NCBI GenBank assembly: GCA_003220495.1
Contig: QHSP01000022.1
Location: forward strand, 124,001 to 188,000
Direction of reading: 5' to 3'
Length of the DNA: 64,000 nucleotides
Source of the DNA: Candidatus Rokuibacteriota bacterium
GTDB taxonomy: Bacteria > Methylomirabilota > Methylomirabilia > Rokubacteriales > CSP1-6
Part shown: in pieces, positions 34,687-42,170 of the stretch
Layout: every line of letters begins with the position of its first letter
How positions within the stretch are numbered: position 1 is the stretch's first letter
Notes under the pieces: model-generated
Told to the model about the DNA's origin: nothing
The model's input: the letters and a program-made list of their open reading frames with translations, nothing else
Databases searched by the model: none
Position numbers and translations under genes: made by a program

Positions 34687-35129
34687 AGGCGGTTCCCGCC
34701 GGTCTCCTTCGCCCTGATCAGCGATTCCACAGCTTGCGTCTGCATGTCCTCCGCTCGCATTGCGGTTCCTGGATAACACGAGCCACCTGCACTCCAGCCG
34801 GTCAGACGCGCGGTCATTCGCTGAAGAATCGAGGGGAGGTGAGTCGTCTCGGCGTCGATGAGCAGCAGCGACACCCATCCTCGGGACGACACCGCGACCG
34901 CGTCAGTGCTCCGCAGATGGCGCGTGACGCGTTCCGCGAGGGATTCGCGGACCGTGGGCTCCCCATTCCCGCCGGACTCAGGCTTCATGTCGAAGTACAC
35001 CAGCGAGATGCTGTAGCGCAGTCGCCGGGCCTTCTGAATCTCGAAGTCCACGAGAAGTCCGAACAGCGATTCATCGACGATCATGCCGCCACTCACAGGG
35101 AGCGGTCCAACGCCGGGTCCTTCAGTCAT
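34671..35129 (-). CDS. Degenerate GGDEF-like domain protein
   Basis: A 152-residue protein whose fold pattern resembles a diguanylate cyclase domain: an opening helix FGLLVDFEIQKARR, the first strand YSISLVYFDM, and a later strand pair around DAVAVSSRGWVSLLLIDAE where the GG[DE]EF loop should be. The active-site motif is absent (SSRGW), so it cannot make c-di-GMP by the normal mechanism; a binding or scaffold role is inference. The start is uncertain: I take M at 35129, with 35141 and 35192 as alternatives. It converges on the receiver gene with 16-nt overlap. Confidence 0.55.
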   Translation of the reverse strand: MTEGPGVGPLPVSGGMIVDESLFGLLVDFEIQKARRLRYSISLVYFDMKPESGGNGEPTVRESLAERVTRHLRSTDAVAVSSRGWVSLLLIDAETTHLPSILQRMTARLTGWSAGGSCYPGTAMRAEDMQTQAVESLIRAKETGGNRLYVAS

Positions 35130-35192
35130 GAGGTCTCGCATACGCGGTGTGGCACCGCTGGAATAGCAATCCCCGCGCCACCATTCCCTCAA

Positions 35193-35716
35193 AGGCCCAC
35201 GGCCTTCCGGAAATCGAACGCTTAGCCCTCCGAGGGAAGTTCGTGGTTACCCGCGAACATGAACCTAGTTGCAGAGAGTGTGAAGAATGTAGGAAGACTT
35301 CGGGCAAGCGGGATGCGTACCGTGGCCTGCTCTCACGAGGTGTATCACGTCTTGGATCGCCCTGGCCGGGGCCGTGTCTCGTGGTGCGCACCGGGGCTTG
35401 TTCGCGCGTCGGGGCCTGTTCGGGTAGGCGAGAACCGAGAACGTGTCGACCGACTCTTCCTGTTGCGAGACGGGGCCGGCAGAGCAAGGGGACTCGCCGA
35501 TCGCCTTCAGCGACGAGCCGTTCGTGGCGACGAGCACGCCCATCAGGACCGTCCACGTTCAGGCGCTCCGAGCGGCCATCAATGGCCTGCGTGCACACCG
35601 GCCAGATCGCTCACGTCGCCGAGCTGAGGAAGGCTCTGGATGAGGCTTATCAGGCGATGAGTCGAAATCTGCTGTGCGAGCTTCGGGGCCGCCGTAGGGT
35701 CCTTCCGACGGCTTGG
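35193..35716. other. Intergenic region with a decayed coding remnant
   Basis: No intact gene is supported in this stretch. It contains the near-palindrome CTTCCGGAAA (35204-35213). Between about 35500 and 35675 (plus strand) are two fragments of a repeat motif in different frames: TPIRTVHVQALRAAINGLR and, shifted, TGQIAHVAELRKALDEAYQ. Such I-x-A/T-V-H-x-x-x-LR-x-A-hydrophobic units occur in pairs about 35 residues apart in secreted proteins of several phyla. Here they are about 10 residues apart in two frames, so the piece is a deletion/frameshift remnant. Confidence 0.5.
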
Positions 35717-35753
35717 GAGAGACCTCTAGGCAACGGTCTCCTAGAGGTCTCTC
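35717..35753. terminator. Strong 14-bp hairpin at the 3' end of the PEP-CTERM gene
   Basis: GAGAGACCTCTAGG (35717-35730) and CCTAGAGGTCTCTC (35740-35753) are perfect inverted repeats with a 9-nt loop. The TAG stop of the minus-strand PEP-CTERM gene (35743-35741) is inside one arm. No T-tract follows on either strand, so it may be an mRNA 3'-end stabiliser or a factor-assisted terminator rather than a canonical intrinsic one. Confidence 0.5.
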
Positions 35754-36010
35754 TTCTGGTGCACGAGCATCCGCCTCGTCCACGCGCCTACACTGACGAG
35801 GGCCATTCCGAGGAGCAGTAGCGTCCCCGGCTCGGTTACGACGAAGCCCGGGCTTCCGTTCCGCGCTATCAAGCCGGCGCCGCCGACCACCTCCGGACGA
35901 TTCAGGTCAGCGGGCACGATGTCAGTCGCCGCGGAAGCAGCCGCAAAGGGTGAAGCCATCGTGACGACGCAAACGAACGTCAGACCGAGAATGCTCGACG
36001 TTTTCGTGAT
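35741..36010 (-). CDS. Small PEP-CTERM-sorted secreted protein with a non-standard start
   Basis: An 89-residue protein if translation begins at the ATC codon at 36010. That start follows AAGGGAG by 7 nt and gives a full signal peptide (TKTSSILGLTFVCVVTMASP, then FAAASA before the likely cut). An in-frame ATG exists only at 35959 and would lose the charged N-terminus; an in-frame TAG sits seven codons upstream of the ATC. After a short mature region comes a PEP-CTERM-like tail: VVTEPGTLLLLG, a hydrophobic helix, then TRR and basic residues. The motif is TEPG rather than PEPG. Exosortase would recognise it. A sigma-54 promoter lies upstream. Confidence 0.7.
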   Translation of the reverse strand: MTKTSSILGLTFVCVVTMASPFAAASAATDIVPADLNRPEVVGGAGLIARNGSPGFVVTEPGTLLLLGMALVSVGAWTRRMLVHQKRDL

Positions 36011-36065
36011 GCTCCCGCTCCCTTCGTCCTAGATTTCTCCAACAGCTCTCAAAGCGGCTACGACC

Positions 36066-36084
36066 GGTGCACGCCGTGTGCCAA
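36066..36084 (-). promoter_or_regulatory. Sigma-54 promoter of the PEP-CTERM gene
   Basis: On the minus strand the sequence is TTGGCACACGGCGTGCACC. It has the -24 TGGCAC perfectly, 10 nt between the invariant GG and GC, and the -12 GC within GTGCA. The predicted start is near 36057, about 47 nt before the ATC start codon. PEP-CTERM genes in Zoogloea-type systems are known to depend on RpoN and the PrsK/PrsR pair. Confidence 0.7.
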
Positions 36085-36391
36085 TGACGCTTCGTTGAGA
36101 CAACGCGCTGATTTCGCGGCCGATTTCTCAGCGCGCTTGCCCCCACCGAGATGCATTTCTTTGCGCAATTCCTAAACGGGCATTCATCACGTGGGGAGCG
36201 GGCTCCATTCCGGATATGCAACGTTCGACAGTTCTTGTGCAGATTTCCAGAAGTGTAAACGTTTTCATCATGGGTCCCGAACTACCCACATCGACCTTCG
36301 CCACTGTGAAGCTCGTTGCATGCTCGGTCGCCGCCGAAGTCCCCTGAGAAATCGAGAGCATGGACCCATCCGCGCGCCTCGAGTACCCCCC

Positions 36392-36407
36392 TGGTACACG
36401 ACTTGCC
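36392..36407 (+). promoter_or_regulatory. Sigma-54 promoter of the EPS activator operon
   Basis: TGGTACACGACTTGCC matches TGGCAC-N5-TTGC with one deviation and keeps GG-N10-GC. The predicted start is near 36418, 33 nt before ATG 36451, with GAGGAGGGAG between. The activator encoded downstream is itself a sigma-54 activator, suggesting positive autoregulation of the whole EPS block. Confidence 0.7.
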
Positions 36408-36450
36408 TAGTTCTTGTTCCGCTCCACGAGGAGGGAGAAACAGGTGGGTA

Positions 36451-37860
36451 ATGACTGAGCGACGAGCGCTTGTGGTGGAAGTCGACGCAGCGACCCAGCT
36501 GGGACTCCTAGGATTTCTCCGGGCCCGCGGATATCAATGCATCGCGGTCTCGTCGGCCGACGAAGCCGTCGAGGCCCTGGCCGACGGGCGTTTCAGCTTC
36601 ACACTGGTCGGTCTGAGCGGCAACGGCGCGGACGCGAAGCTAGTCGAGTGCCTCAAGGTGCGCGGCCCGAACTCGGGCCCTCTCATCGCGGTCGCCAACC
36701 GTCGCGATGACGGTCTCGCGCTCTCACCCCTCGACGTGGAGACATGGCTCTACAAGCCGCTCAACCTCGATGAGCTGCAGCAGGCCATCGACAAGCTCGT
36801 TCGTCCCCAGGCCGAGGCGCTGGGGCCCGCCCCCGAGCAGCTCGGCGGGCGAATTCGCCGCGAGATCGACCTGTGGTGCAGCCCCCGGATGCTGGAAGCT
36901 CGCGAGATCATCCGCGAGGCGGCCCGCGTCGACGTCACCGTGCTCGTGACCGGTGAGACCGGCACCGGCAAGGAGCTCGTCGCGCGCGCCATCCACCACT
37001 TCTCTTCCCGGCGGGGTGGTCCCTTCGTCAAGGTGAATTGTGCGGCCATGCCGCGCGAGCTCTTGGAAAGTGAGCTCTTCGGCTACGAGCGGGGCGCCTT
37101 CACCGGCGCGCACAAGCTCAAGATCGGTCGGTTCGAGGCCGCTCATCGCGGCACCATCTTTCTCGACGAAATCGGTGACCTCCACCCGGCGCTCCAGGCG
37201 AAGTTGCTCCATGTCCTGCAGGACGGAGAATTCTCGCGCATCGGCGGGAAATCGACGCTGAGCGTGGATGTTCGGGTCCTCGCCGCGACCAACCAGGATC
37301 TCGAGCGGGCCGTTGCCGAAGGCCGGTTTCGGGAAGATCTCTACTATCGGCTCAACGTGATTCAAGTGCTCGTCCCGCCGCTCCGCGAGCGCGTCTTCGA
37401 AATCCCGCTTCTGATCGACTACTTCGTCGAGCGCTACGCGAAGCTCTACCGTCGCGAGGGATTCACCGTGCCCCGGTCCGTGATGGACCGCCTCACGCGC
37501 CTGCGCTACCCCGGGAACGTCCGGGAACTGGAAAACCTGGTCAAGCGCATGATCGTCCTCGACGACCCTTTCCTGTCCAGGATTCCGTTGCCCGACGCGG
37601 TCGCCGACGGGCCTACCGCTCGGGTCGCTCCATCGACGCCGGAATCGCTTGGCCCGCCGCAAGAACCTTCGCTCAAGGAGATCTCGCGCCGAGCGTCGCA
37701 GGCCGCCGAGCGCGAGGCCATTGCCAAGACACTGGAGCTAACGGGGTGGAACAGAGTTCGGGCTGCGCGAGCGCTGCGGATCAGCTACCGCGCTCTTCTC
37801 TACAAGATCAAGCAGGCCGGGCTGGGTGCGGAGCGACCTTCGGCCCGTTCGGCCCTATAA
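36451..37860 (+). CDS. Sigma-54 activator with degenerate receiver (PrsR-like)
   Basis: A 469-residue NtrC-type regulator at the head of the EPS block. The N-terminal domain (about 1-125) has receiver topology, but the phospho-acceptor position reads FTLVGLSGNG, with Gly instead of Asp, and the acidic cluster is reduced to LVVEVDAA; the Lys (LYKPLN) remains. The AAA+ domain (about 145-380) is intact: TGETGTGKE, RGAFTGAH, TIFLDEIGDLHP, AATNQDLE. A Fis-type HTH ends the protein (GWNRVRAARALRISYRALLY). It resembles PrsR regulators of PEP-CTERM systems, which normally carry the Asp. The start is ATG 36451; the sigma-54 promoter excludes upstream starts. It lies 13 nt before the export gene. Confidence 0.9.
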   Translation: MTERRALVVEVDAATQLGLLGFLRARGYQCIAVSSADEAVEALADGRFSFTLVGLSGNGADAKLVECLKVRGPNSGPLIAVANRRDDGLALSPLDVETWLYKPLNLDELQQAIDKLVRPQAEALGPAPEQLGGRIRREIDLWCSPRMLEAREIIREAARVDVTVLVTGETGTGKELVARAIHHFSSRRGGPFVKVNCAAMPRELLESELFGYERGAFTGAHKLKIGRFEAAHRGTIFLDEIGDLHPALQAKLLHVLQDGEFSRIGGKSTLSVDVRVLAATNQDLERAVAEGRFREDLYYRLNVIQVLVPPLRERVFEIPLLIDYFVERYAKLYRREGFTVPRSVMDRLTRLRYPGNVRELENLVKRMIVLDDPFLSRIPLPDAVADGPTARVAPSTPESLGPPQEPSLKEISRRASQAAEREAIAKTLELTGWNRVRAARALRISYRALLYKIKQAGLGAERPSARSAL

Positions 37861-37873
37861 GGCGGCGGAGAAC

Positions 37874-38485
37874 ATGAACCACGTCATCGTCAACGCAGGA
37901 GTCATCTGGGCGATCTTCACCTCCGTGCTGATCGCGACCGCGCCGGTGCACGCCCAAGGATCGGCGGCCGCCTCGCCGACCCGTGACGCCAACGGCGTCA
38001 CCGCGCCCGAGGCCTACCGGATCGGCCCCGAAGATATGCTGTTGATCTCCGTTTGGAAGAACGAGGCGCTGACTCGCCAGGTCCCGGTCAGGCCTGACGG
38101 CAAGATCTCGCTCCCTCTTCTCAATGACGTGCAGGCGGGCGGACTCACGGCTCTCGAGCTCCGCGACATCTTGACTCGCAAGTTCGCGGAATTCATGCCG
38201 AACCCCGAGGTCTCCGTGATCGTCTCGGACATTCGCAGCTTCAAGGTATCGGTCATTGGCGAAGTCGTCCGGCCGGGTCGCTACGAGCTTAAGAGCCGCA
38301 CGACCGTGCTCGACGCGCTCGCGCTGGCTGGTGGGTTCTCCCAGTACGCGACTCGATCGCGAATCGTAGTCCTCCGGCCCGACGGCGGCGCGGCCATGAA
38401 GCGGATCCCCTTCAATTACAACAAGGTGCCGGGCGATCAGGAAAATTTCTATCTCAGCAGCGGCGACATCGTCGTGGTGCCCTGA
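37874..38485 (+). CDS. Polysaccharide export protein (Wza family, exosortase-system type)
   Basis: A 203-residue periplasmic/outer-membrane export protein. The signal peptide ends at APVHAQ (about residue 28). The poly-export domain (about 45-120) begins YRIGPEDMLLISVWKNEALT and contains VRPDGKISLPLLNDVQAGGL. One SLBB domain follows (KVSVIGEVVRPGRYELK). It is shorter than Escherichia coli Wza and has no lipobox, as in the exosortase A-associated form. ATG 37874 follows GGCGGCGGAG. It is followed 11 nt later by the chain-length gene. Confidence 0.92.
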   Translation: MNHVIVNAGVIWAIFTSVLIATAPVHAQGSAAASPTRDANGVTAPEAYRIGPEDMLLISVWKNEALTRQVPVRPDGKISLPLLNDVQAGGLTALELRDILTRKFAEFMPNPEVSVIVSDIRSFKVSVIGEVVRPGRYELKSRTTVLDALALAGGFSQYATRSRIVVLRPDGGAAMKRIPFNYNKVPGDQENFYLSSGDIVVVP

Positions 38486-38496
38486 GGGACTCTGAG

Positions 38497-40134
38497 ATGA
38501 CCGGAGAGCCTCGCAAACGATCTCAGCTGGACACGTTGCTGGCGGTCTGGAGCCGTCGGAAATGGCTGGCAATGCTCGCGTTCGTCATTCCTACGGCGGC
38601 AGGTCTCGGCCTCATCACCTTCCTGCCGAATCTCTATCGGTCCACCGCGACCGTTCTCGTCGATCGGCAGCAGGTCCCTGAGGCCTTCGTGCGATCCACG
38701 GTCACCAGCGCCCTCGAGACCCGCCTCCACACGATCAGCCAGGAAGTGCTGAGCCGCTCGCGGCTGGAGGCGCTGATCAACCGCTTCGACCTGTACGTCG
38801 AGCTCCGGAAGCGGGCGGCGCTCGAGGACGTCATCGGTCGGATGCGCGGCGATATCAGGCTGGAGATCAAGAGCGCGGAGCTGCGCGGCCTGCGCGAGGC
38901 CACCGTCGCCTTTGCCATCACCTATCAGGGTAACGATCCGGCCACGGTCGCGCTCGTCACGAACACGCTCGCCAGCTTCTACATCGACGAGAACTTGAAG
39001 GCGCGGGAGCGCCAGGCGACTGGAACCGCGGAATTCCTGAAGGTCCAGCTCAGCGATACGAAAAAGCGGCTCGACGACCAGGAGCAGCGCGTCAGCTCGT
39101 TCAAGCGGCGACACCTCGGGGAGCTGCCGCAGCAGATGGACATGAACCTTCAAACGCTGGATCGACTCCACGCTCAGCTTCGGCAGAACGCCGACAGTCA
39201 GACGCGAGCCGCCGAGCGGCGTCAGGCGCTCGCGACCCAGCTGGCCGAGGTCGAATCGTTCGCGACCACCTACGCCAATAGCCCCAACGGGCCCGTCGTG
39301 ACGTTCGCGACGCCCGAGCTGCGGGAAGCGAACCGGCTGGCCCAGAAGAAGGAAGAGCTGGCGAAGGCCCGGAGTCAGTTCCACGAGAAATACCCGGATG
39401 TCGTCCAGCTCGCGGCGGAAGTTGCCGAGCTCGAGCGTGAGCTCGCCGCAGCCCGAGCCCGGGCTCCGAAACCGGAAGCGACTCCGACGACCCCGGCGCC
39501 GCCGGCGGCGGTGACCTCGCCCTACGTGCTGCGACTCAAAGAGGCCCTCACGGACGTGCAGACTGAAATCAAGGTTCTCAAGGGCGAGGAGAGCCACCTC
39601 CGCGAGAGCACCGCGCTGTATCAGGGCCGGGTCGAAAACGTCCCGAGGAGAGAACAGGAGTTCAAGGAGCTCTCCCGCGACTATGAAAGCACTCGCGAGC
39701 TCTACAGCTCACTTTTGAAGCGCTACGAAGAGGCTCAGCTCGCGGAAAGCATGGAGCAACGGCAGAAGGGCGAACAATTTCGGATCCTCGACCCGGCGGT
39801 CCCGAATTCGCAGCCGGCCGCGCCCAACCGACCCCGCCTCTTGATGGTCATCCTGGCGGGTGCGCTCGGGTTAGCGATCGGCTCGGTGATGCTCATCGAG
39901 AGGATCGACACCTCCTTCCACGAGATCGACGATCTTCGATCGTTCAGCAACGTACCTGTATTGGTGAGTATCCCGCGCATTGTGACGCGAACGGACGTGC
40001 ATCGCAGGTGGTGGCAGGTGCCGCTCAAGGCCGGCGGGGTTGTCATCGCTCTGGTCGCGATCGTCGCCACCACCTATGTCGCCGCCAACGGGAACGAACG
40101 ACTCGTTCTATTGCTAGCGCGGCTAGCCTCTTGA
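38497..40134 (+). CDS. Polysaccharide chain-length determinant (Wzz/GumC family)
   Basis: A 545-residue inner-membrane co-polymerase. The N-terminal helix (about 25-45, KWLAMLAFVIPTAAGLGLIT) and the helix near 450-468 bracket a large periplasmic domain with long coiled coils (about 165-240 and 290-420). A third hydrophobic segment lies near 512-530. The GNVR-like segment precedes the second helix (FRILDPAVPNSQPAAPNRPR). No kinase domain is fused; a separate kinase gene follows two genes downstream. Matches the exosortase-system chain-length protein in size and order. Confidence 0.92.
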   Translation: MTGEPRKRSQLDTLLAVWSRRKWLAMLAFVIPTAAGLGLITFLPNLYRSTATVLVDRQQVPEAFVRSTVTSALETRLHTISQEVLSRSRLEALINRFDLYVELRKRAALEDVIGRMRGDIRLEIKSAELRGLREATVAFAITYQGNDPATVALVTNTLASFYIDENLKARERQATGTAEFLKVQLSDTKKRLDDQEQRVSSFKRRHLGELPQQMDMNLQTLDRLHAQLRQNADSQTRAAERRQALATQLAEVESFATTYANSPNGPVVTFATPELREANRLAQKKEELAKARSQFHEKYPDVVQLAAEVAELERELAAARARAPKPEATPTTPAPPAAVTSPYVLRLKEALTDVQTEIKVLKGEESHLRESTALYQGRVENVPRREQEFKELSRDYESTRELYSSLLKRYEEAQLAESMEQRQKGEQFRILDPAVPNSQPAAPNRPRLLMVILAGALGLAIGSVMLIERIDTSFHEIDDLRSFSNVPVLVSIPRIVTRTDVHRRWWQVPLKAGGVVIALVAIVATTYVAANGNERLVLLLARLAS

Positions 40135-40144
40135 GGATTGCGAC

Positions 40145-41110
40145 ATGTATCTGAACTTCTACGGGCTCGCCGACCGACCCTTCAACACCACCCCGAATCC
40201 CAAGTTCCTCTACATGAGTCCGGGGCATCGTGAGGCGCTCGCCCAGCTCCTCTACGGCACTCAGGAGCGAAAGGGCTTCATCGTTCTGACCGGGAAGGTG
40301 GGAACCGGGAAGACCACCCTGCTCCACACGCTTTGCCAGCGGCTCAACGGACAGAGCGCATTCTCATTTGTCGTCAATTCCACGCTGCGGTTCGACGAGC
40401 TCCTGGAATACGTCCTCGAGGACCTGGGCATCGCGAAGGGCGGTGATTCCCGAGCGCAGCGACTCATCTCGCTGAACAACTTCCTCATCGAACGGGAGCG
40501 GGCCGGCCAGAACACGATCCTCATCATCGACGAAGCGCAGAATCTCGATGCGGCCACCCTCGAGCAGATTCGATTGCTCTCGAACTTCGAGACCCCCACG
40601 AACAAGCTGTTGCAGATCCTGCTGGTGGGTCAGCCGGAGCTGAAGGCCAAGCTCGACCTCCCCGAGCTGAGGCAACTCAAGCAGCGCGTCGGCTTGCGAT
40701 GCCAGATCCCGCCACTGACCCTGGAGGAAACGCGCGCGTATATTCGCACCCGCCTGCGGATCGCCGGAGCCAAGGACCTCGGCTTGTTCAGTGACGAGGC
40801 GGTGGTCCGCCTCTCGGCGTACTCGGGCGGGATCCCCAGAGTCATCAACACCGTCTGCGACCACTGTCTGCTGTTCGGCTATGCCGATCAGAAGCGCCGG
40901 ATCAGCCGGCAGATCGTCAATCAGGCGATCGAGTACCTGGAGGCGGGCACGCGACCCCAGCCGAGAGAGCTTAACAGGCCGACGGCGCGGTTCGTGCGAT
41001 GGAGCCTCGGCACCCTGGTCGCGACCCTAGCGGTCGTGGCTCTCGTGCTTCGCCTCGACTCGACGGCGATGACATTCGTTCAGTCCATCCGCCACCTGGT
41101 GATGCCATGA
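40145..41110 (+). CDS. ExeA-like AAA ATPase of exosortase/EPS loci
   Basis: A 321-residue ATPase. It opens with MYLNFYGLADRPFNTTPNPK, the typical ExeA/XrtA-associated start. Walker A is TGKVGTGKTTLLHT and Walker B TILIIDEAQNLD, with sensor region LRLLSNFETPTNKLLQILLV-like strands. A C-terminal membrane helix (about 283-305) anchors it. Its exact role in EPS systems is unknown; it may energise assembly or regulate the export complex. It overlaps the kinase gene by ATGA. Confidence 0.92.
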   Translation: MYLNFYGLADRPFNTTPNPKFLYMSPGHREALAQLLYGTQERKGFIVLTGKVGTGKTTLLHTLCQRLNGQSAFSFVVNSTLRFDELLEYVLEDLGIAKGGDSRAQRLISLNNFLIERERAGQNTILIIDEAQNLDAATLEQIRLLSNFETPTNKLLQILLVGQPELKAKLDLPELRQLKQRVGLRCQIPPLTLEETRAYIRTRLRIAGAKDLGLFSDEAVVRLSAYSGGIPRVINTVCDHCLLFGYADQKRRISRQIVNQAIEYLEAGTRPQPRELNRPTARFVRWSLGTLVATLAVVALVLRLDSTAMTFVQSIRHLVMP

Positions 41111-42105
41111 GCACATTCTTCAGGGCCCTCGAGCGAGCCGAGCAGGAGCGCGCCCTTCGGCGCACGACAATGCCGGCGCCGGCACCCTCCGAGGAAGCGA
41201 TCCCCGGTGCGGCGGCCGTCGTCCCGGCCCGGGAGGAGCTCGCCCCTCAGCCGCCGGTGACTCTGCCCGACCCGACGAGGGAGCCGAGCCCGACCGCGCC
41301 GACGCCGAGGCCACGCAAGCCGGCGGCCGTAGCCCCCCGACCTCGCCGCGAGGCGGATCGCGATCCCGAGGGGCGCGACAGACAGCTCGAGGAGCATCTC
41401 GTGAGCTTACTCGCACCGTCTTCGTTCGAAGCCGACCAGTATCGGGCGCTCCGGCATACGATCGAACAGTTCCGGCGGTCGGCTGAGCTCTCGGTCATCG
41501 CGGTCTCCAGTCCGGATGCGTCTGACGGCAAGACGACGACGGCCATCAACCTGGCCGGTACACTCGCCCAGGCGCCCGACGCGCGAGTGTTGCTCGTCGA
41601 CGCCGATCTCCGCGGCCCAAGTCTGGCCGCCAATCTCGGGCTGGGCGGCAGCGGCGAGGCCGGCCTCGTGGACGTGATCCTCGACTCGAGCCTGTCGCTC
41701 GAGAGCGTGACGCAGGAGCGTCCCGACCTCAACCTGTCGGTTGTCACCGCGGGCTGCAGTCCGGCCTCCCCGTACGAGGTGCTGAAGTCCCCTCGGGTGG
41801 GGACCATACTCGCCGAGGCCCGGGAAAGGTACGACTACATCATCCTCGACACGCCGCCTCTGGTCTCGGTCCCCGACAGCCGGGTCATCGGGAAATGGGT
41901 GGACGGATTTCTGATTGTCGTCGCGGCGCACCGGACTCCGCGCCCGCTCCTGCAGGAAGCCCTGAATCTCATGGAGCCGGCCAAGATCGTGGGTCTCGTA
42001 TTCAACGGAGACGATCGTCACGTGTCGCGCGGCTTCTATGCCTCGAAGCAGCGGCGCGGCTTTCGGGGCATGACGAACGGGAAACAGACCGCCGTAGATG
42101 GGTAG
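41107..42105 (+). CDS. Tyrosine-protein kinase/autokinase (CpsD/CapB type)
   Basis: A 332-residue BY-kinase cytoplasmic domain. A Pro/Ala-rich N-terminal segment (about 15-95) precedes the P-loop domain with VSSPDASDGKTTTAINLAGT (Walker A), VLLVDADLRGPSLAANLG (Walker A') and YDYIILDTPPLVSVPDSR (Walker B). The C-terminal tail has only one clear Tyr (GFYASKQRRG), fewer than the Tyr cluster of Wzc. It phosphorylates itself and sets polymer length with the chain-length protein. The start is ATG 41107. Confidence 0.9.
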   Translation: MSTFFRALERAEQERALRRTTMPAPAPSEEAIPGAAAVVPAREELAPQPPVTLPDPTREPSPTAPTPRPRKPAAVAPRPRREADRDPEGRDRQLEEHLVSLLAPSSFEADQYRALRHTIEQFRRSAELSVIAVSSPDASDGKTTTAINLAGTLAQAPDARVLLVDADLRGPSLAANLGLGGSGEAGLVDVILDSSLSLESVTQERPDLNLSVVTAGCSPASPYEVLKSPRVGTILAEARERYDYIILDTPPLVSVPDSRVIGKWVDGFLIVVAAHRTPRPLLQEALNLMEPAKIVGLVFNGDDRHVSRGFYASKQRRGFRGMTNGKQTAVDG

Positions 42106-42170
42106 CGCTCGTCACGGGCGGCTTTTCGTGACGAGAGTCGGTTCGGTTGATTCGTGTCGAAGGCGTGAAT

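Larger units (their letters stand above)
36011..36450. other. Divergent regulatory region between the PEP-CTERM gene and the EPS activator
   Basis: No gene is seen in these 440 bp. The region holds a minus-strand sigma-54 promoter near 36066-36084 and a plus-strand one near 36392-36407, about 310 bp apart. That is room for upstream enhancer sites serving both. I saw no convincing long palindrome that would be the enhancer site. A small dyad CTTC-N8-GAAG lies around 36297-36312. Confidence 0.6.

Noticed and set aside
35717-35753. Calling the hairpin a canonical rho-independent terminator
   Set aside because: No T-tract on either strand after the stem.
35147-35821. A 224-codon plus-strand gene
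   Set aside because: No coherent domain, atypical amino-acid use, and it mixes a shifted repeat fragment with unrelated sequence; treated as intergenic with a remnant.
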